64,000 nucleotides of DNA, taken from Leptobrachium leishanense. Lineage: Eukaryota; Chordata; Amphibia; Anura; Megophryidae. A program made the position numbers and the translations under genes. The stretch is taken from NCBI GenBank assembly GCA_009667805.1, contig CM019064.1, positions 74,336,400 to 74,400,399 of the forward strand, in the 5' to 3' direction. This document shows, in pieces, positions 1 to 10,440 of the stretch. The stretch's first letter is position 1. Each line of letters starts with the position of its first letter. Below the pieces are notes generated by a model, which searched no databases, was not told where the DNA came from, and was given only the letters and a program-made list of their open reading frames with translations.

Positions 1-236
1 GCTGTGATTGGCGGCTTTTTGTCGTCTTTTTCTGAGGTGTTTGGCATTTTTTGTGGCAGTTCAGACAGGTTTTCGGTGGGATGTCAGCGAGTGTTCGGCG
101 GGTTTGCAGCGGATTTTCCCTGCACACCGGGGACCCTGCGGTGAATGCTGAATTCACCGCAGGGTAGGGAACTTTGATTCCCTGAAGTGCAGGAAACAAG
201 AGAGCACCGAAATGTCGGCTCTCTGAATAACCCCCC
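1..236. mobile_element. TTATTCA-family MITE, cut by the window edge
   Basis: Terminal part of a non-autonomous DNA transposon. It ends in a copy of the family terminus (GAATAACCCCC near 226-236). Just inside is a hairpin of the CTGCGGTGAAT type that recurs in family members at 3994, 23263 and 50427. No transposase is encoded. The rest lies outside the window. Confidence 0.6.
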
Positions 237-275
237 TGAGGGTTAGTGTTTGATCAGCAGAATATGGAGCACCTA

Positions 276-417
276 GGGTAGGTGTCAGCAAACTTGGCCC
301 TTCAGATGTTTTGGAACAACATTTCCCATTAGGCTTGGCCAACCTAATGAGTGACGGAACCTCATCGGACATGTAGTTCCAAAACACTTGGAGAGCCAAG
401 GTTGCGGACACCTACCC
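276..417. mobile_element. Short foldback MITE
   Basis: Inverted termini GGGTAGGTGTCAGC at the left and its complement at the right enclose a short stem-loop sequence. The inner text (CTTGGCCC..CAGATGTTTTGG) resembles hAT-type MITEs at 46094 and 49578. No clear target duplication was found. Confidence 0.5.
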
Positions 418-1149
418 AAGGCGCTCCAAATTCAGCTGCCCCTTCCCCTAATATCAAATAAATATGAACTTATAGAAGGGCACATATGTTATTATATATA
501 CTGCAGCCCTCCCTAACATGGAAAACAAAAGGAGTAGAAGGACTGGTCGCACAAGGCTTAACTTTAGCAGGAGCTTTATTGTAGAATCGGCAATGTTTCA
601 GTCCTGCACTCACAGCTTTCCCAAGCCACAGAACATGAATATGAAATTGAGGCAAATAATCAGAAACCTGTATTAATATCAATAAAATGTAATTTGGAAC
701 AAAACCAAAGTGTCTTAGTTACAGTTCTGTCCTTTATTATAATTTAGGCATACATCAATAGGCGTTTTATTGCTGTGGAGCTCCGTGATACGCCTGCACA
801 CTTCAAAACATATGACATCTCTAAAAGAAAGTTCAATAAAACACAAATCGCTGCCTTAACTCTTGCAGTCTGCTGAGTTAAGTCCAGACCTAGTTGGCCT
901 AAGCAAAATACACCCTTGCTCAGGGGCAAAAAAATATAATAGATTTCTGGCTTTTGTAGAACTACAACTCACATCATTCTTTATACACACACAAATATAA
1001 CAAAAAGAAATTACTTGACATATAAAGTAAAAATGCTAGAATTGAACGAAAAAAACGTTCAGAGTACTCGGCGCTATCTGTTTATATGAGGAATAGTGAT
1101 CTGTTTTGCTGCTCACCTATTTAGGCGTACCTTTCACCTTCCAAAATTC
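418..1149. other. Stretch without recognised gene
   Basis: AT-rich non-coding sequence with only short chance reading frames. No transposon terminus or RNA gene was recognised. Confidence 0.5.
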
Positions 1150-1832
1150 TCAAAGAAAAAATACAAATAAATGTATTTAAAGGGAGCGCAGTACATAAGT
1201 CCCTCTAAGGACTAAGCAGAAAGCTACAGGGCGGCGAGCGGCTCTTTAAGCCTGGGGACCGGAGGTGTTGTGTTTCATGTCGGCTCACGCCTGAGCGGGA
1301 AAGCCTTCTGATAAATCTACGGTATATTCATTCAATTGGAGGAAGGACCCCCTCTGATCAACTAGAGGTCCATATGCTTTATTTACAGAGCCATCATTCC
1401 AGAAGGCTCTGAACCACGTGAGTTGATCATTGTTGTTTATATACATCTATTTGCCTATGATAATGCACCATACTGATATGTTTTTTGTTTGAGGTGCATC
1501 TTGCCATCATAAGAAAATTTAAGGACATCTATACGTGGGCGAGGTCCCCCTCCAATAAGAGACCTAAAAGCCTATTACACGAGCCATTGGGGGCTCCATC
1601 TTTGTGAGTGTGATCATCTTCACTATCCTGCTTGTGATGCTCACCATACTCTATTACGCGATAAATTTTTCTTTTTATATAGGACAACGTTGTTATATCA
1701 CCGTATTTTCTGAATGGGAAGGCCCAATCTTGTTCTGATAATTTCCAAGCTAAGTTTATCTTTATATTTATCTTTTTATTAATATATGTACTGCGCTCCC
1801 TTTAAATACATTTATTTGTATTTTTTCTTTGA
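1150..1832. mobile_element. Non-autonomous element with 48-bp perfect inverted ends
   Basis: The first 48 bases (from TCAAAGAAAAAATAC) are repeated exactly as reverse complement at 1785-1832. A GC-richer centre with a small hairpin around 1345-1372 lies between. No protein is encoded and the flanks show no clear duplication. A direct repeat (ATATAAAGTAAAAA) lies outside both ends, near 1018-1033 and 1831-1845. The superfamily is unknown. Confidence 0.6.
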
Positions 1833-2206
1833 TATAAAGTAAAAAGTCCAGGTCCAGCTCTTCAGGGTTATTCCCGGACTACGCAAACCTTAGTACACGT
1901 GGCAAAAAGTAGAATAGGCCTTGAAATGTTGCATGGAGGTTAATATATAAGCCATAGTAGGAGCAATCACGTGATTGTGTCTGCATTAAAGCATCGTGGG
2001 AATTGTCATTTAACAGCAGCTGACGATCTACCTTTTGACACGTTCAGCCTCTGCAAAATATAGTTGATCCAGCTACAACTATATTCTTAGAGATTGCACA
2101 CAGGCAATCAAGATTGTGTCAGTTTTGCTCTCATCAACTTTTTCTAGGAAAATGGTTTTGTTCCTACGTCATAGCTTTATTCCGATACCTGTGCAGTTGA
2201 GGTAGC

Positions 2207-2848
2207 TGTCATGCCCCATGATTTAGGATTTATTTAAATTTTTTCTGTTTTGTGTTGAATCTGCCTTTGCTGCTTACATGCTATTGATTTCACAGCTATT
2301 TTGTCCCTGCTGAGCTTCCTTAGCTTGCTGCATTCAGCTAGTTCACTCCTTTTGTTCAGTGTCTTAGTTACTTCCTGGTTACATAGCAGCCATTCTGTTC
2401 TCACTGCTAGACAAAATTAATGACTTTTTACCTGCAAAGCTGTACGTTAACAAGATTGTCAGTCTGATCATTAAACTCTTCAACTGGATTCATCTTTCTA
2501 CGTGTCAGTTTTGCTGAGTTGAAGCTATCTGCTGAACTTCGTTGTGTGAGTACTGGTCAAATACAGACTTCGCTAGTCTAAAGCATCCACGCCTCACAGC
2601 TTTGCTTAGGGAAGCAGAATAGTAAAAAGTCATTAATTTTGTCTAGCAGTGAGCACAGAATGGCTGCTATGTAACCAGGAAGTAACTAAGAAGACACTAA
2701 GCAAAGGGGTGGAACTAGCTGAATGCAGCAAGCTAAGGAAGCTCAGCAGGGACAAAATAGCTGTGAAATCAATAGCATGTAAGCAGCAAAGGCAGATTCA
2801 ACACAAAACTGAAAATATAAAATAAATCCTAAATCATGGGGCATGACA
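2207..2848. mobile_element. Palindromic TG...CA element with 5-bp target duplication
   Basis: The element starts TGTCATGCCCC and ends GGGGCATGACA. It is flanked on both sides by GTAGC (2202-2206 and 2849-2853). The arms, about 2207-2430 and 2623-2848, are near-perfect inverted repeats around a loop of about 190 bp. TG...CA ends with a 5-bp duplication are typical of LTR retrotransposon integration, but inverted arms are not. It may be two LTR-like ends head to head, or a foldback DNA transposon using an LTR-like integrase. No coding capacity. Confidence 0.7.
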
Positions 2849-2930
2849 GTAGCCACGTGATAACAGGCCGTGTGAAAAAACTGAAAACAATTCATAAAGA
2901 CGGTGAAAGTTAACTTCTCTACTCCTTAAT

Positions 2931-3923
2931 CAGTGGTTCTCAACCTTTGGCCCCAAGGGCCCACAATTGTCCTTGGTCATTAAGTCGCGACCCAAAAGTA
3001 ATTGAATTTCTGAAACATTATAATTTATTCCACAAAACAACGTGTGCAATATATGCACTTTTTAAACAATTTTGTAAACAAACAGGGATTCTTTCCAAAA
3101 TGGATAGTGCAGTAATCACAGCACTAGTGAAAACGAAAGTGCTATTGAGGCAAAAACCCAATATAATAAACAGTAATTGAAACATATGATATTAATTAGA
3201 ACTTAAGGGAAAACTGGGGATGCTTCTTCGTCTTAATAAGTGTTTCAAAGTCTGGGGTGATGGTAGACAAAGCAACTTAATTTAAATCACTACTGGATGA
3301 ATAATAAAATATTATTAAAAAAAAACTTACTCATCTGCTCTGTGCTCCCCCGCTGTCTGTCTCTGCCGCTTCGCACATTATTTTTTCGCAGCAGCCTGCC
3401 CACCCTGAGCCTGCATAATTTGCGTAGCTGAACGCTACACTAATCGCATAAACTCAAGCTGGCCAAGAGATTGAGAAGTCTGCAGCGCGTGTCTGGCGCT
3501 GCCTACTTCCTGAACCTACGCTCATCAGTGCGTCAGAGAGACACTGAAGAGCAATGGAATAGCTTAGACCAATGGGAAAGCACCATTGGTTCAAGCCATT
3601 CAAAAAACACCTCCATGGGAGGCTGGCCTATATAAATATACTTTGCTTCACTGAGATGTGGATTGTGTACAGTGGCTCCTGGTTTTGGGAGTACAGAGCA
3701 TGTCACCAGTCACTGAGTCCCACCCCACACCTTGCCATTACAGAGTATTTTACCTGATGCAGCGAGTACCAGGTGGCACCTGGGAACATTCAGAGGTAGC
3801 CGCGTCGCCTGGGAAGCTGCAGGTAAGATGCATCAGCAGGTCCCAGGCATTTTGCCCCGCGACCCAGTCCGCCCCTGGTCGCGATCCACTTTTGGGTCAC
3901 GACCCACCACTTGAGAAACACTG
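2931..3923. mobile_element. Non-autonomous hAT element
   Basis: Termini CAGTGGTTCTCAACC and GAGAAACACTG, with subterminal copies of the TCGCGACCCAAAAGT type, match the widespread vertebrate hAT pattern. The right flank CCTTAGAT (3924-3931) matches the left flank CCTTAAT apart from one missing base, which gives an 8-bp target duplication. At 993 bp it has no transposase frame, so it is an internally deleted derivative. Confidence 0.8.
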
Positions 3924-3993
3924 CCTTAGATTTAATCACACTTTATATACCATGCCAATATGTAGCAGTTATAAATGTGCAAAAATTTACATA

Positions 3994-4180
3994 GGGGGTT
4001 ATTCAGAGAGCACTGAAATATTGCCAACATTTCGGTGCTCTCTCTCCCCGCACTTCGGGGAATCAAAGTTCCCCAACCTGCGGTGAATTCAGCATTCACC
4101 GCAGGGTCCACGGAGTGCAGGGAAACCCGGAGTGCAGGGAAAACCCGCCGCAAACTCGCCACACACTCGCTGAAAACAAA
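3994..4180. mobile_element. TTATTCA-family MITE, left-end fragment
   Basis: Starts GGGGGTTATTCAGAGAGC after a TA. It contains two subterminal hairpins: one around CATTTCGGTGCTCTC, and one of 11 bp with a 5-base loop at CTGCGGTGAAT. The right part of the element is missing. Confidence 0.65.
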
Positions 4181-5100
4181 ACTGACTTTGCGTGGCGCTA
4201 ATGCGAAGACAGGTTGAAGCTAGGGTTAGCTCACACCAGGTGATAGGGTCCTTGGGGGGCCAAGGTTGCTGATCCCCAATCTATACCTTGTCGCAGGAAT
4301 CAGAATACCACCAAACAAGGGTCGTCTTGCCTAATTTTACAGCTCTTATGCATATACATAATTATCTACACGTATGGGATTATCATAAATCAAAATGCAA
4401 GAGACTGATGAGTGCCGTGTATTCCTCTGTTATTTTATTCTGCTCTTCTCGCATTCCGTTTTATACTCGCGTGCCACGGGAATACATTCAGAGCACAGAT
4501 TATTAATACAGCTATGAAGCGTTGCCTGTTACAATTGCAACAAACAGGTGGCATTTAATTATACACTTGGAAATTATAATGGCTTTGCTGGAGAAAAACG
4601 CATCTGAGAAACTCTAAGCAGTTTCTGGCCATACTGGCATCCAGTAAGAAATTAATAGTTACTCCCATGATTACACAACTTTACTGGTTGCCCTGAGACA
4701 ATCTGTGATGTAATTCTGCATTGACAAACAGAAATCGTAGCATGAGGGGAAGTTATTTTAAAGGGTGTGTTTCATTAAAACATTGCTAAGTGAAAACAAG
4801 TATTACAAGTATCAGTGCTTTATATTAAGATCAGCAGAACCCCTTGTGAATAAAAGGAAGCTTAAAGCATCATTACATCGAAGTCTACATTCCATAGAGG
4901 GCTGATTCTTTTCATCATACTGATTTAGTACTAAGAACAGACCAATAAAAAAAACACATTTTAAAAGGCACGCACAGACACTCACACATACAAACACACT
5001 TGCACTAAACACCCTGACAGATCGTAATACACATCGACAAATACAGACACGCATACCAATACAGTCAAATCAAAGAGAATACGGGTCTAGACACTGCAAA
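4181..5100. other. Mostly single-copy-looking stretch
   Basis: No gene was recognised. A short hAT-like end fragment lies near 4238-4275 and a CA-rich tract near 4965-5050. The part at 4540-4780 is not repeat-like and is treated in the findings as a possible conserved non-coding element. Confidence 0.4.
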
Positions 5101-5136
5101 TCCAGTTCAAAATATTTAACGGAGCGTCAAAGCAAT

Positions 5137-5166
5137 GTTTCGGCTGCTAAAACAGCCTTTGACAAG
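5137..5166 (-). ncRNA. Decayed hammerhead-like motif
   Basis: On the minus strand it reads TTGTCAA, then a stem (AGGCTG paired with CAGCC), then GAAAC. This is the order of the hammerhead core (CUGANGA, stem II, GAAA). The core has U3 and A8 instead of C3 and G8, and A6 is also changed. Probably a relic in a retroelement; no proof of activity. Confidence 0.4.
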
Positions 5167-5297
5167 TTGTCCGAGTGACTGTGGATGTGTGCATGGTCCA
5201 TACCAGTACACTAATATAAAAGGATAATGGCATGCAACATAGGTCATAAAATCCAACGGATTGGTCTTTATTGAAGAAATGCCGCAGAAAAAAATAC

Positions 5298-5324
5298 GTT
5301 TCGGTCCCATTGGACCTTAATCAT
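5298..5324 (-). ncRNA. Hammerhead-like motif with A3/U8 core
   Basis: The minus strand reads ATGATTA, stem II (GGTCC-AAT-GGGACC), then GAAACGT. An AATAAAG poly(A)-type signal follows about 30 bases downstream. Relative to CUGANGA, C3 became A and G8 became U, so the known 3-8 pair is kept as A-U. Stem II is fully paired. Cleavage activity is uncertain. Confidence 0.5.
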
Positions 5325-5925
5325 GGAAGGTCCAATAACGTGCTGCCCCGAGCATCGCCTCCATGGAATCCATAGGACTCCATTGAGGCTTTGACTGCTC
5401 ATCACATGACCTGCAAGAGCCCGCCTCTCACAAGATCCTGCTGGTCAGCAGAGTGATCGCAGAGGGAGACTGGGGACTTTTTCCCCCCAATCTCACGCTG
5501 CTCCCGGCAGCCAAAAGAGGTGGGTCAGGCCACTGATCTCACCACGGGATGAGAGGTGAGTATCTGTTTTTGGGGATTTGTAGCTGGTGCTGACTGATTC
5601 TGCAGACGCAGAATCATTTAGCAGCAGCTCCAAGCTGTAGTTAACTTTTGAGTTAACCACAGTGGGACGTAATTAGCGTTAGGACTTTGTGATCCTATCG
5701 CTAATTAACACTTTGCGCTCCCCATGTTTAGCATATGGAGCTCAATGTATAGTAACCTAGCGCTGCCAAGCGCAAGCTGCAAATCGCTAATGGGATTTTT
5801 AACTCGTTAGCATTCGGAATGTAATATGGTCGACCCACGCTAGGGCCACTTAACCAAATGTTAATGCTCACACAGCTGAGTGCTAACATTAGCGTAAGTA
5901 TGTAATAGGGCCCATTGTAGGCATC
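5325..5925. mobile_element. Dispersed GTTAAC-rich repeat, copy a
   Basis: This segment matches, in inverted order, segments at 9556-10050, 42815-46068, 47680-47970 and 53750-54120. Shared pieces are TAATTAGCGTTAGGA, CTGCAGAATCA and GATGAGAGGTGAGTAT. It ends near GTATGTAATAGGGCCC. It is a non-autonomous element without coding capacity. Copy c carries a probable 7-8-bp target duplication. Confidence 0.6.
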
Positions 5926-5938
5926 AAAGAATCGATCA

Positions 5939-6286
5939 ATGCCACTAGCTGAACAGCACCAGATAGGAAAATCTTGGTCAAAATTGTGTGATTCGCTCCA
6001 GGTCCAGAAAAACTACCTAATCTACTGGTCTGACCTGACCTGTGTCACCATCTCCATAAACATGTGCTGCTCTGCTTTCAGCATCATGCTCCTGGATAGG
6101 AAGATAAGGGGAAGATGTGGAGGATCCATCACTTTCTTCCTTCAAGGCCACAATCTCCCTATAGACTCGGATGAATACCACCAGCAAGTCATTCACTTTA
6201 CAAGCATGGACAAAGTTGTCATGGCTCTAAACACTACACAAATCCGAGAAGGGGATTTTTGTCCCCCTGGATGGGTTGTACTATGA
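5939..6286 (+). CDS. Unrecognised 115-residue open frame, possible pseudogene or exon
   Basis: An ATG-initiated frame between the end of a repeat (about 5925) and the Tc1 element at 6367. The predicted protein has a hydrophobic stretch around residues 25-52, five to six cysteines, and no low-complexity or transposon motif. I recognise no family. There is no clear promoter, splice site or poly(A) signal. It may be a fragment of a retrocopied gene, a single exon, or chance. Confidence 0.2.
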   Translation: MPLAEQHQIGKSWSKLCDSLQVQKNYLIYWSDLTCVTISINMCCSAFSIMLLDRKIRGRCGGSITFFLQGHNLPIDSDEYHQQVIHFTSMDKVVMALNTTQIREGDFCPPGWVVL

Positions 6287-6769
6287 CCTGCCTTGCAGTG
6301 GTGTCACCACTGTATTGTTAGAAAACCATTACAGACGTGGCTCATTCTAATTTAGTCCTGCACATAAACTATATTGCCAAAAGTATTCGCTCACCCATCC
6401 AAATAATCAGAATCAGGTGTTCCATTCACTTCCATGGCCACTGGTATATAAAATCAAGCACCTAGGCATGCAGACTGTTTTTACAAACATTTGTGAAAGA
6501 ATGGGTCGCTCTCAGGAGCTCAGTGAATTCCAGCGTGGAACTGTGATAGGATGCCACCTGTGCAACAAATCCAGTCGTGAAATTTCCTCGCTCCTAAATA
6601 TTCCACAGTCAACTGTCAGCTGTATTATAAGAACGTGGAAGTGTTTAGGAACGACAGCAACTCAGCCACGAAGTGGTAGGCCACGTAAACCGACGGAGCG
6701 GTGTCAGTGGATGCTGAGACGCATAGTGCGAAGAGGTCGCCAACTTTCTGCAGAGTCAATCGCTACAGA

Positions 6770-7504
6770 GAAAAAAAGCACAACGAAAGGGGCACCAGGT
6801 ACTCAAAAGGGCATAACCCAAACAACATGAAAAATGAATCAATTTGCACAAAGTGCAACTAGAGTACCAAGAGTAGGTTAATTTTAATAATACACATAAA
6901 CAGACAATGAATGAAAAATTGCAAGGTTGGTGGTAGAGGGTGTGGAGGGTGGGACAAGGACCACCAATCAATAAGCAAAATTGCACAATGAAAGGGTAAA
7001 GGGGTCTATACCTCGGCGGTTCAAGCCACCTACATAACCAGTAATGTAATAAGGAGTACCAGACAGCATATAGCAAACCCAAACAACTACCACCAACCAA
7101 AATACAGTTAAAAACAACAACAAGGAGGCATAGCTTGACACGTTTCGCCCGTCTGGACTTAGTCTGAAGCTCAGACTAAGCCCAGACGGGCGAAACGCGT
7201 CAAGCTATGCCTCGTTGTTGTTTTTAACTGTATTTTGGTTGGTGAGGGTAGTTGTTTGGGTTTGCTATATGCTGTCTGGTACTCATTACATTAATGGTTA
7301 TGTAGGTGGCTTGAACCGCCGAGGTATAGACCCCTTTACCCTTTCATTGTGCAATTTTGCTTATTGATTGGTGGTCCTTGTCCCACCCTCCACACCCTCT
7401 ACCACCAACCTTGCAATTTTTCATTCATTGTCTGTTTATGTGTATTATTAAAATTAACCTACTCTTGGTACTCTAGTTGCACTTTGTGCAAATTGATTCG
7501 TTTT
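6770..7504. mobile_element. Inverted-dimer retroelement with hammerhead-like centre
   Basis: The insert is flanked by a 14-bp duplication, TCAATCGCTACAGA (6756-6769 and 7505-7518). A long duplication of this kind points to target-primed insertion by a LINE or Penelope-type machinery. It is a large palindrome of two arms centred near 7173, each about 330 bp of closely matching sequence. The left arm has about 60 extra bases at its outer end. GAAAC-type ribozyme motifs sit at the axis. It interrupts the Tc1 transposase. Confidence 0.75.
7137..7201. ncRNA. Pair of degenerate hammerhead-like motifs back to back
   Basis: The plus strand reads AAGCCC-AGAC-GGGC-GAAACGCGTC (7179-7201), and the minus strand has the mirror version with GAAACGTGTC. 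Stem II, GAAAC, the self-complementary ACGCGT and the GTC cleavage triplet are all present. The upstream core is CAGACTA instead of CTGANGA, because the palindrome junction falls there. Probably not catalytic. Confidence 0.4.
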
Positions 7505-7661
7505 TCAATCGCTACAGACCTTCAAACTTCATGTGGCCTTCAGATTAGCTCAAGAACAGTGCGCAGAGAGCTTCGTGGAATGGGTTTCCATGGCCGTGCA
7601 GCTGCATCCAAGCCATACATCACCAAGTGCAATGCAAAGCGTCAGATGCAGTCGTGTAAAG

Positions 7662-7845
7662 CAGTGGTCCCCAACCCAGGCCCTCAGGGCCCACTAACAG
7701 GCCAGGTTTGCCAGATATCTGAAGCACAGCACAGGTGTTATGATTTGCTGCTCAGTGATTGCAGGATTCAGTCTGCATTTCCCCAAGGTGATCTGCAAAA
7801 TCTGGCCTGTTAGTGGGCCCTGAGGGCCTGGGTTGGGGACCACTG
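7662..7845. mobile_element. 184-bp hAT MITE
   Basis: Termini CAGTGGTCCCCAACCC and GGTTGGGGACCACTG are inverted repeats flanked by a perfect 8-bp duplication, GTGTAAAG (7654-7661 and 7846-7853). The core (CAGATATCTGAAGCACAGCA) is shared with the MITE at 63526. It is the second insertion that splits the Tc1 transposase. Confidence 0.9.
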
Positions 7846-8553
7846 GTGTAAAGCACACCGCCACTGGACTCTAGAGCAGTGGAGACGCGTTCTCTGGAGT
7901 GACGAATCGTGCTTCTCCATCTGGCAATCTGATGGACGAGTCTGGGTTTGGTGGTTGCCAGGAGAACGGTACTTGTCTGACTGCATTGTGCCAAGTGTAA
8001 AGTTTGGTGGAGGGGGGATTATGGTGTGGGGTTGTTTTTCTGGAGCTGGGTTTGGCCCCTTAGTTCCAGTGAAAGGAACTCTGAATGCTTCAGCATACCA
8101 AGACATTTTGGACAATTCCATGCTCCCAACTTTGTGGGAACAGTTTGGAGCCGGCCCCTTCATCTTCCAACATGACTGTGCACCAGTGCACAAAGCAAGG
8201 TCCATAAAGACATGGATGACAGAGTCTGGTGTGGATGAACTTGACTGGCCTGCACAGAGTCCTGACCTCAACCCGATAGAACACCTTTGGGATGAATTAG
8301 AGCAGAGACTGAGAGCCAGGCCTTCTCGTCCAACATCAGTGTGTGACCTCACAAATGCGCTTCTGGAAGAATGGTCACAAATTCCCATAAACACACTCCC
8401 AAACCTTGTGGACAGCCTTCCTAGAAGAGTTGAAGCGGTTATAGCTGCAAAGGGTGGACCGACGTCATATTGAACCCTATGGATTAGGAATGGGATGTCA
8501 CTTTCATATGCGAGTCAAGGCAGGTGATCGAATACTTTTGGCAATATAGTGTA

Positions 8554-9555
8554 TATAGCACTTGCATACAGTATGTTTTAGATCGTAAATTCCCTAGAAA
8601 ACAAGGTCCTATATTCCAACTGTGTCATTATTTATTATTAATTATAATGTTATATTCACTAAAATATCTTTAGTTTACATATCTGTACCAAATTGTGCTT
8701 TTGTACAGTGCTGTGTACATATAGCGACCCCATATCATTCATTATGATCACTATAATATATTATTCACATATAAACACATAAATATGAGATTAAAGAAAC
8801 ATTTATGACCTATTTATAATAAGATATTATTTCGAACAAAACCAAAGCGTCTTAACACCAAGTGATTTGTAACCCGGGCATCAATTTAATTCCTTTGGAT
8901 ATTTTCAAATGATGATTACAATCAGAAGATTTTCAAATGATTTAATCAACAGAATTAACCATTAAAGTCAGTGGGGCTTTTATTATAGATAAATCATTTG
9001 AAGTTTTTCTAACAGATTGTAATCATTTGGAAAAACCCAAGGGAATTAAATCGAGGCCAAAATGCATAAGAGTGTAAAGACTAATTACTGGGATTTTTAC
9101 AGGTTTGCAACTCTCTTACAAACCTGCAAACATCAAATGCGTTAGACTCTAAAAGAAACCCTGCCCCCCTCCCATCTGCTGCCCTAGGCCCAGGCTTTGT
9201 TGGCCTATGCCGTAGTACGCCCCTGCTAAAGGTGGATGGTGACTTCCATGATTTGACATTTTACTTTGAAGAATGCTTTTTCATGAGTGTCTTTATACAG
9301 CTCGGAAAAAACATCCGACTGCATCATGACTCATCGATCTAAACAAAGCTCATTCACAACTGCTTTTGAGAAGTAAAATGGCACGGAGATTATGTGTTGA
9401 GGAGCTCAGATAAATGAAGTCCATCCCAATCATTCTGTATTAAAGCACAGTGAAGTAAAAAATGATTAACGCTTATAAAGCAACATGATTTTTCAGCTTT
9501 CTGTACACTATGGTTCAAAAGAGACAGAGAAAAATGTATATATATATATATATAT
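8554..9555. other. Non-coding stretch
   Basis: No gene. A small foldback of the GATTACAATCAG type lies near 8908-9030, and hAT remnants (GCCCTAGGCCCAGGC) near 9180-9225. The part at 9240-9490 looks single-copy and motif-rich (see findings). A short TA run is near 9537-9555. Confidence 0.4.
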
Positions 9556-10050
9556 TGCCCTACTACATACTTAACACTAACATTAGCGCTCCGCTGTGTG
9601 AGTGTTAACGTTAGCTTTGGTGGCCCTAGTGCGTGGCAGACCATATTACATGCCGAATGCTAGAGGGTTAAAAAAAAGCGTTAGTGATATGGAGCATGCG
9701 CTTTTCAGCGCGAGCTTACTGTACTTTGTGCTCTCTATGCATAACATGGGGAGCACAAAGAGTTAATTAGCGTTAGGATTACAAAGTACTAATGCTAATT
9801 ACATCCCGCTGCGGCTAACTGAAAAGTTAACCTCAGCTAGGAGCTGGTGCTAACTGATAACGCTTCTGCAGAATCAGTTATCACCAGCCACAAAAATCAG
9901 ATGCTCACCTCTCATCCCGCAGCGAGAACGGTGGCTCGATCTGCTGCTTCCAGCCGCCGGGAGCAGAGTGAGACTGGGGGAAAAAAGTCCCTAGTCTCCC
10001 TCTGCGAATCACTCCGTCGACCTGCAGGATCTCGTGAGAGGCCTCTTAAC
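9556..10050. mobile_element. Dispersed GTTAAC-rich repeat, copy b
   Basis: Starts near CCCTACTACATACTTA and shares the internal blocks TAATTAGCGTTAGGA, GAGCTGGTGCTAACTGAT and CTCACCTCTCATCCC with copies a and c. It ends abruptly after CTCGTGAGAGG. No open frame. Confidence 0.6.
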
Positions 10051-10134
10051 AATCTTATACAAAACCTATTAACTAAAGAGAGAGATTCCACCTGATTAAA
10101 GCACATTTTATTCTCAGTGGCCTGGACACACATA

Positions 10135-10315
10135 CAGGTCTATTCATCTAAAGGTGAAACTCGGAAGAATTGGCAGGAGAAGAGAACAACCTAGACCAAA
10201 TTGCCGATTTGGAAAGTGAGATAAATAGGAGAATATTTCTGGTTTGGCTATTTTGACCTAGAATTTTCACTTCTCTAGTCATTCTCCTGAGTTTCACTTT
10301 TATTGAATAGACCTG
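10135..10315. mobile_element. 180-bp palindromic TTATTCA-type MITE
   Basis: Ends CAGGTCTATTCA and TGAATAGACCTG between TA dinucleotides. The inner arms hold the shared block TTCTAGGTCAAAATAGCC and its complement. The same palindrome occurs at 13826, 28400, 29504 and 47283. Confidence 0.75.
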
Positions 10316-10440
10316 TAAAATCAAGCTTGAATGTGGAAACTCCTTGGACGAGGAGCAATCAGGGGTTATTTTTCTGCAACACAGAAATAAGTGATAGCCC
10401 TCCAAGCAAAGAGTTTGATGTTGTGAACAGAGTTTGGCGC

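Larger units (their letters stand above)
6501..8473 (+). pseudogene. Tc1-type transposase, split by two insertions
   Basis: The encoded protein would cut and paste its element at TA sites. Segment 1 (6501-6769) starts MGRSQELSEFQRG and holds the paired-like helix-turn-helix region and a GRPRK AT-hook-like motif. Segment 2 (7505-7661) continues the second DNA-binding half. Segment 3 (7846-8473) holds the catalytic DDE domain: the first Asp in LWSDESCF, the second in FQHDCAPVH, and the glutamate in [11 protein letters not shown]. Each insertion is flanked by a duplicated target, and leaving out one copy of each keeps the frame. No other stop or frameshift was seen. The gene is inactive as it stands. 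Confidence 0.9.
6367..8551 (+). mobile_element. Tc1-like transposon with two nested insertions
   Basis: Inverted termini ACTATATTGCCAAAAGTATT at the left and the complement at the right, each next to TA (6365-6366 and 8552-8553), identify a Tc1-type element. Two later insertions (6770-7504 and 7662-7845) split the transposase gene. Without them the element would be about 1.25 kb with one continuous reading frame. Confidence 0.9.

Noticed and set aside
1345..1372. Hammerhead-like motif (GAGCCGACATGAAAC on the minus strand)
   Set aside because: The CUGANGA half is absent and stem II cannot be placed convincingly.
10081..10134. Possible continuation of the repeat at 9556 to the next MITE
   Set aside because: No match to other copies; left unassigned.
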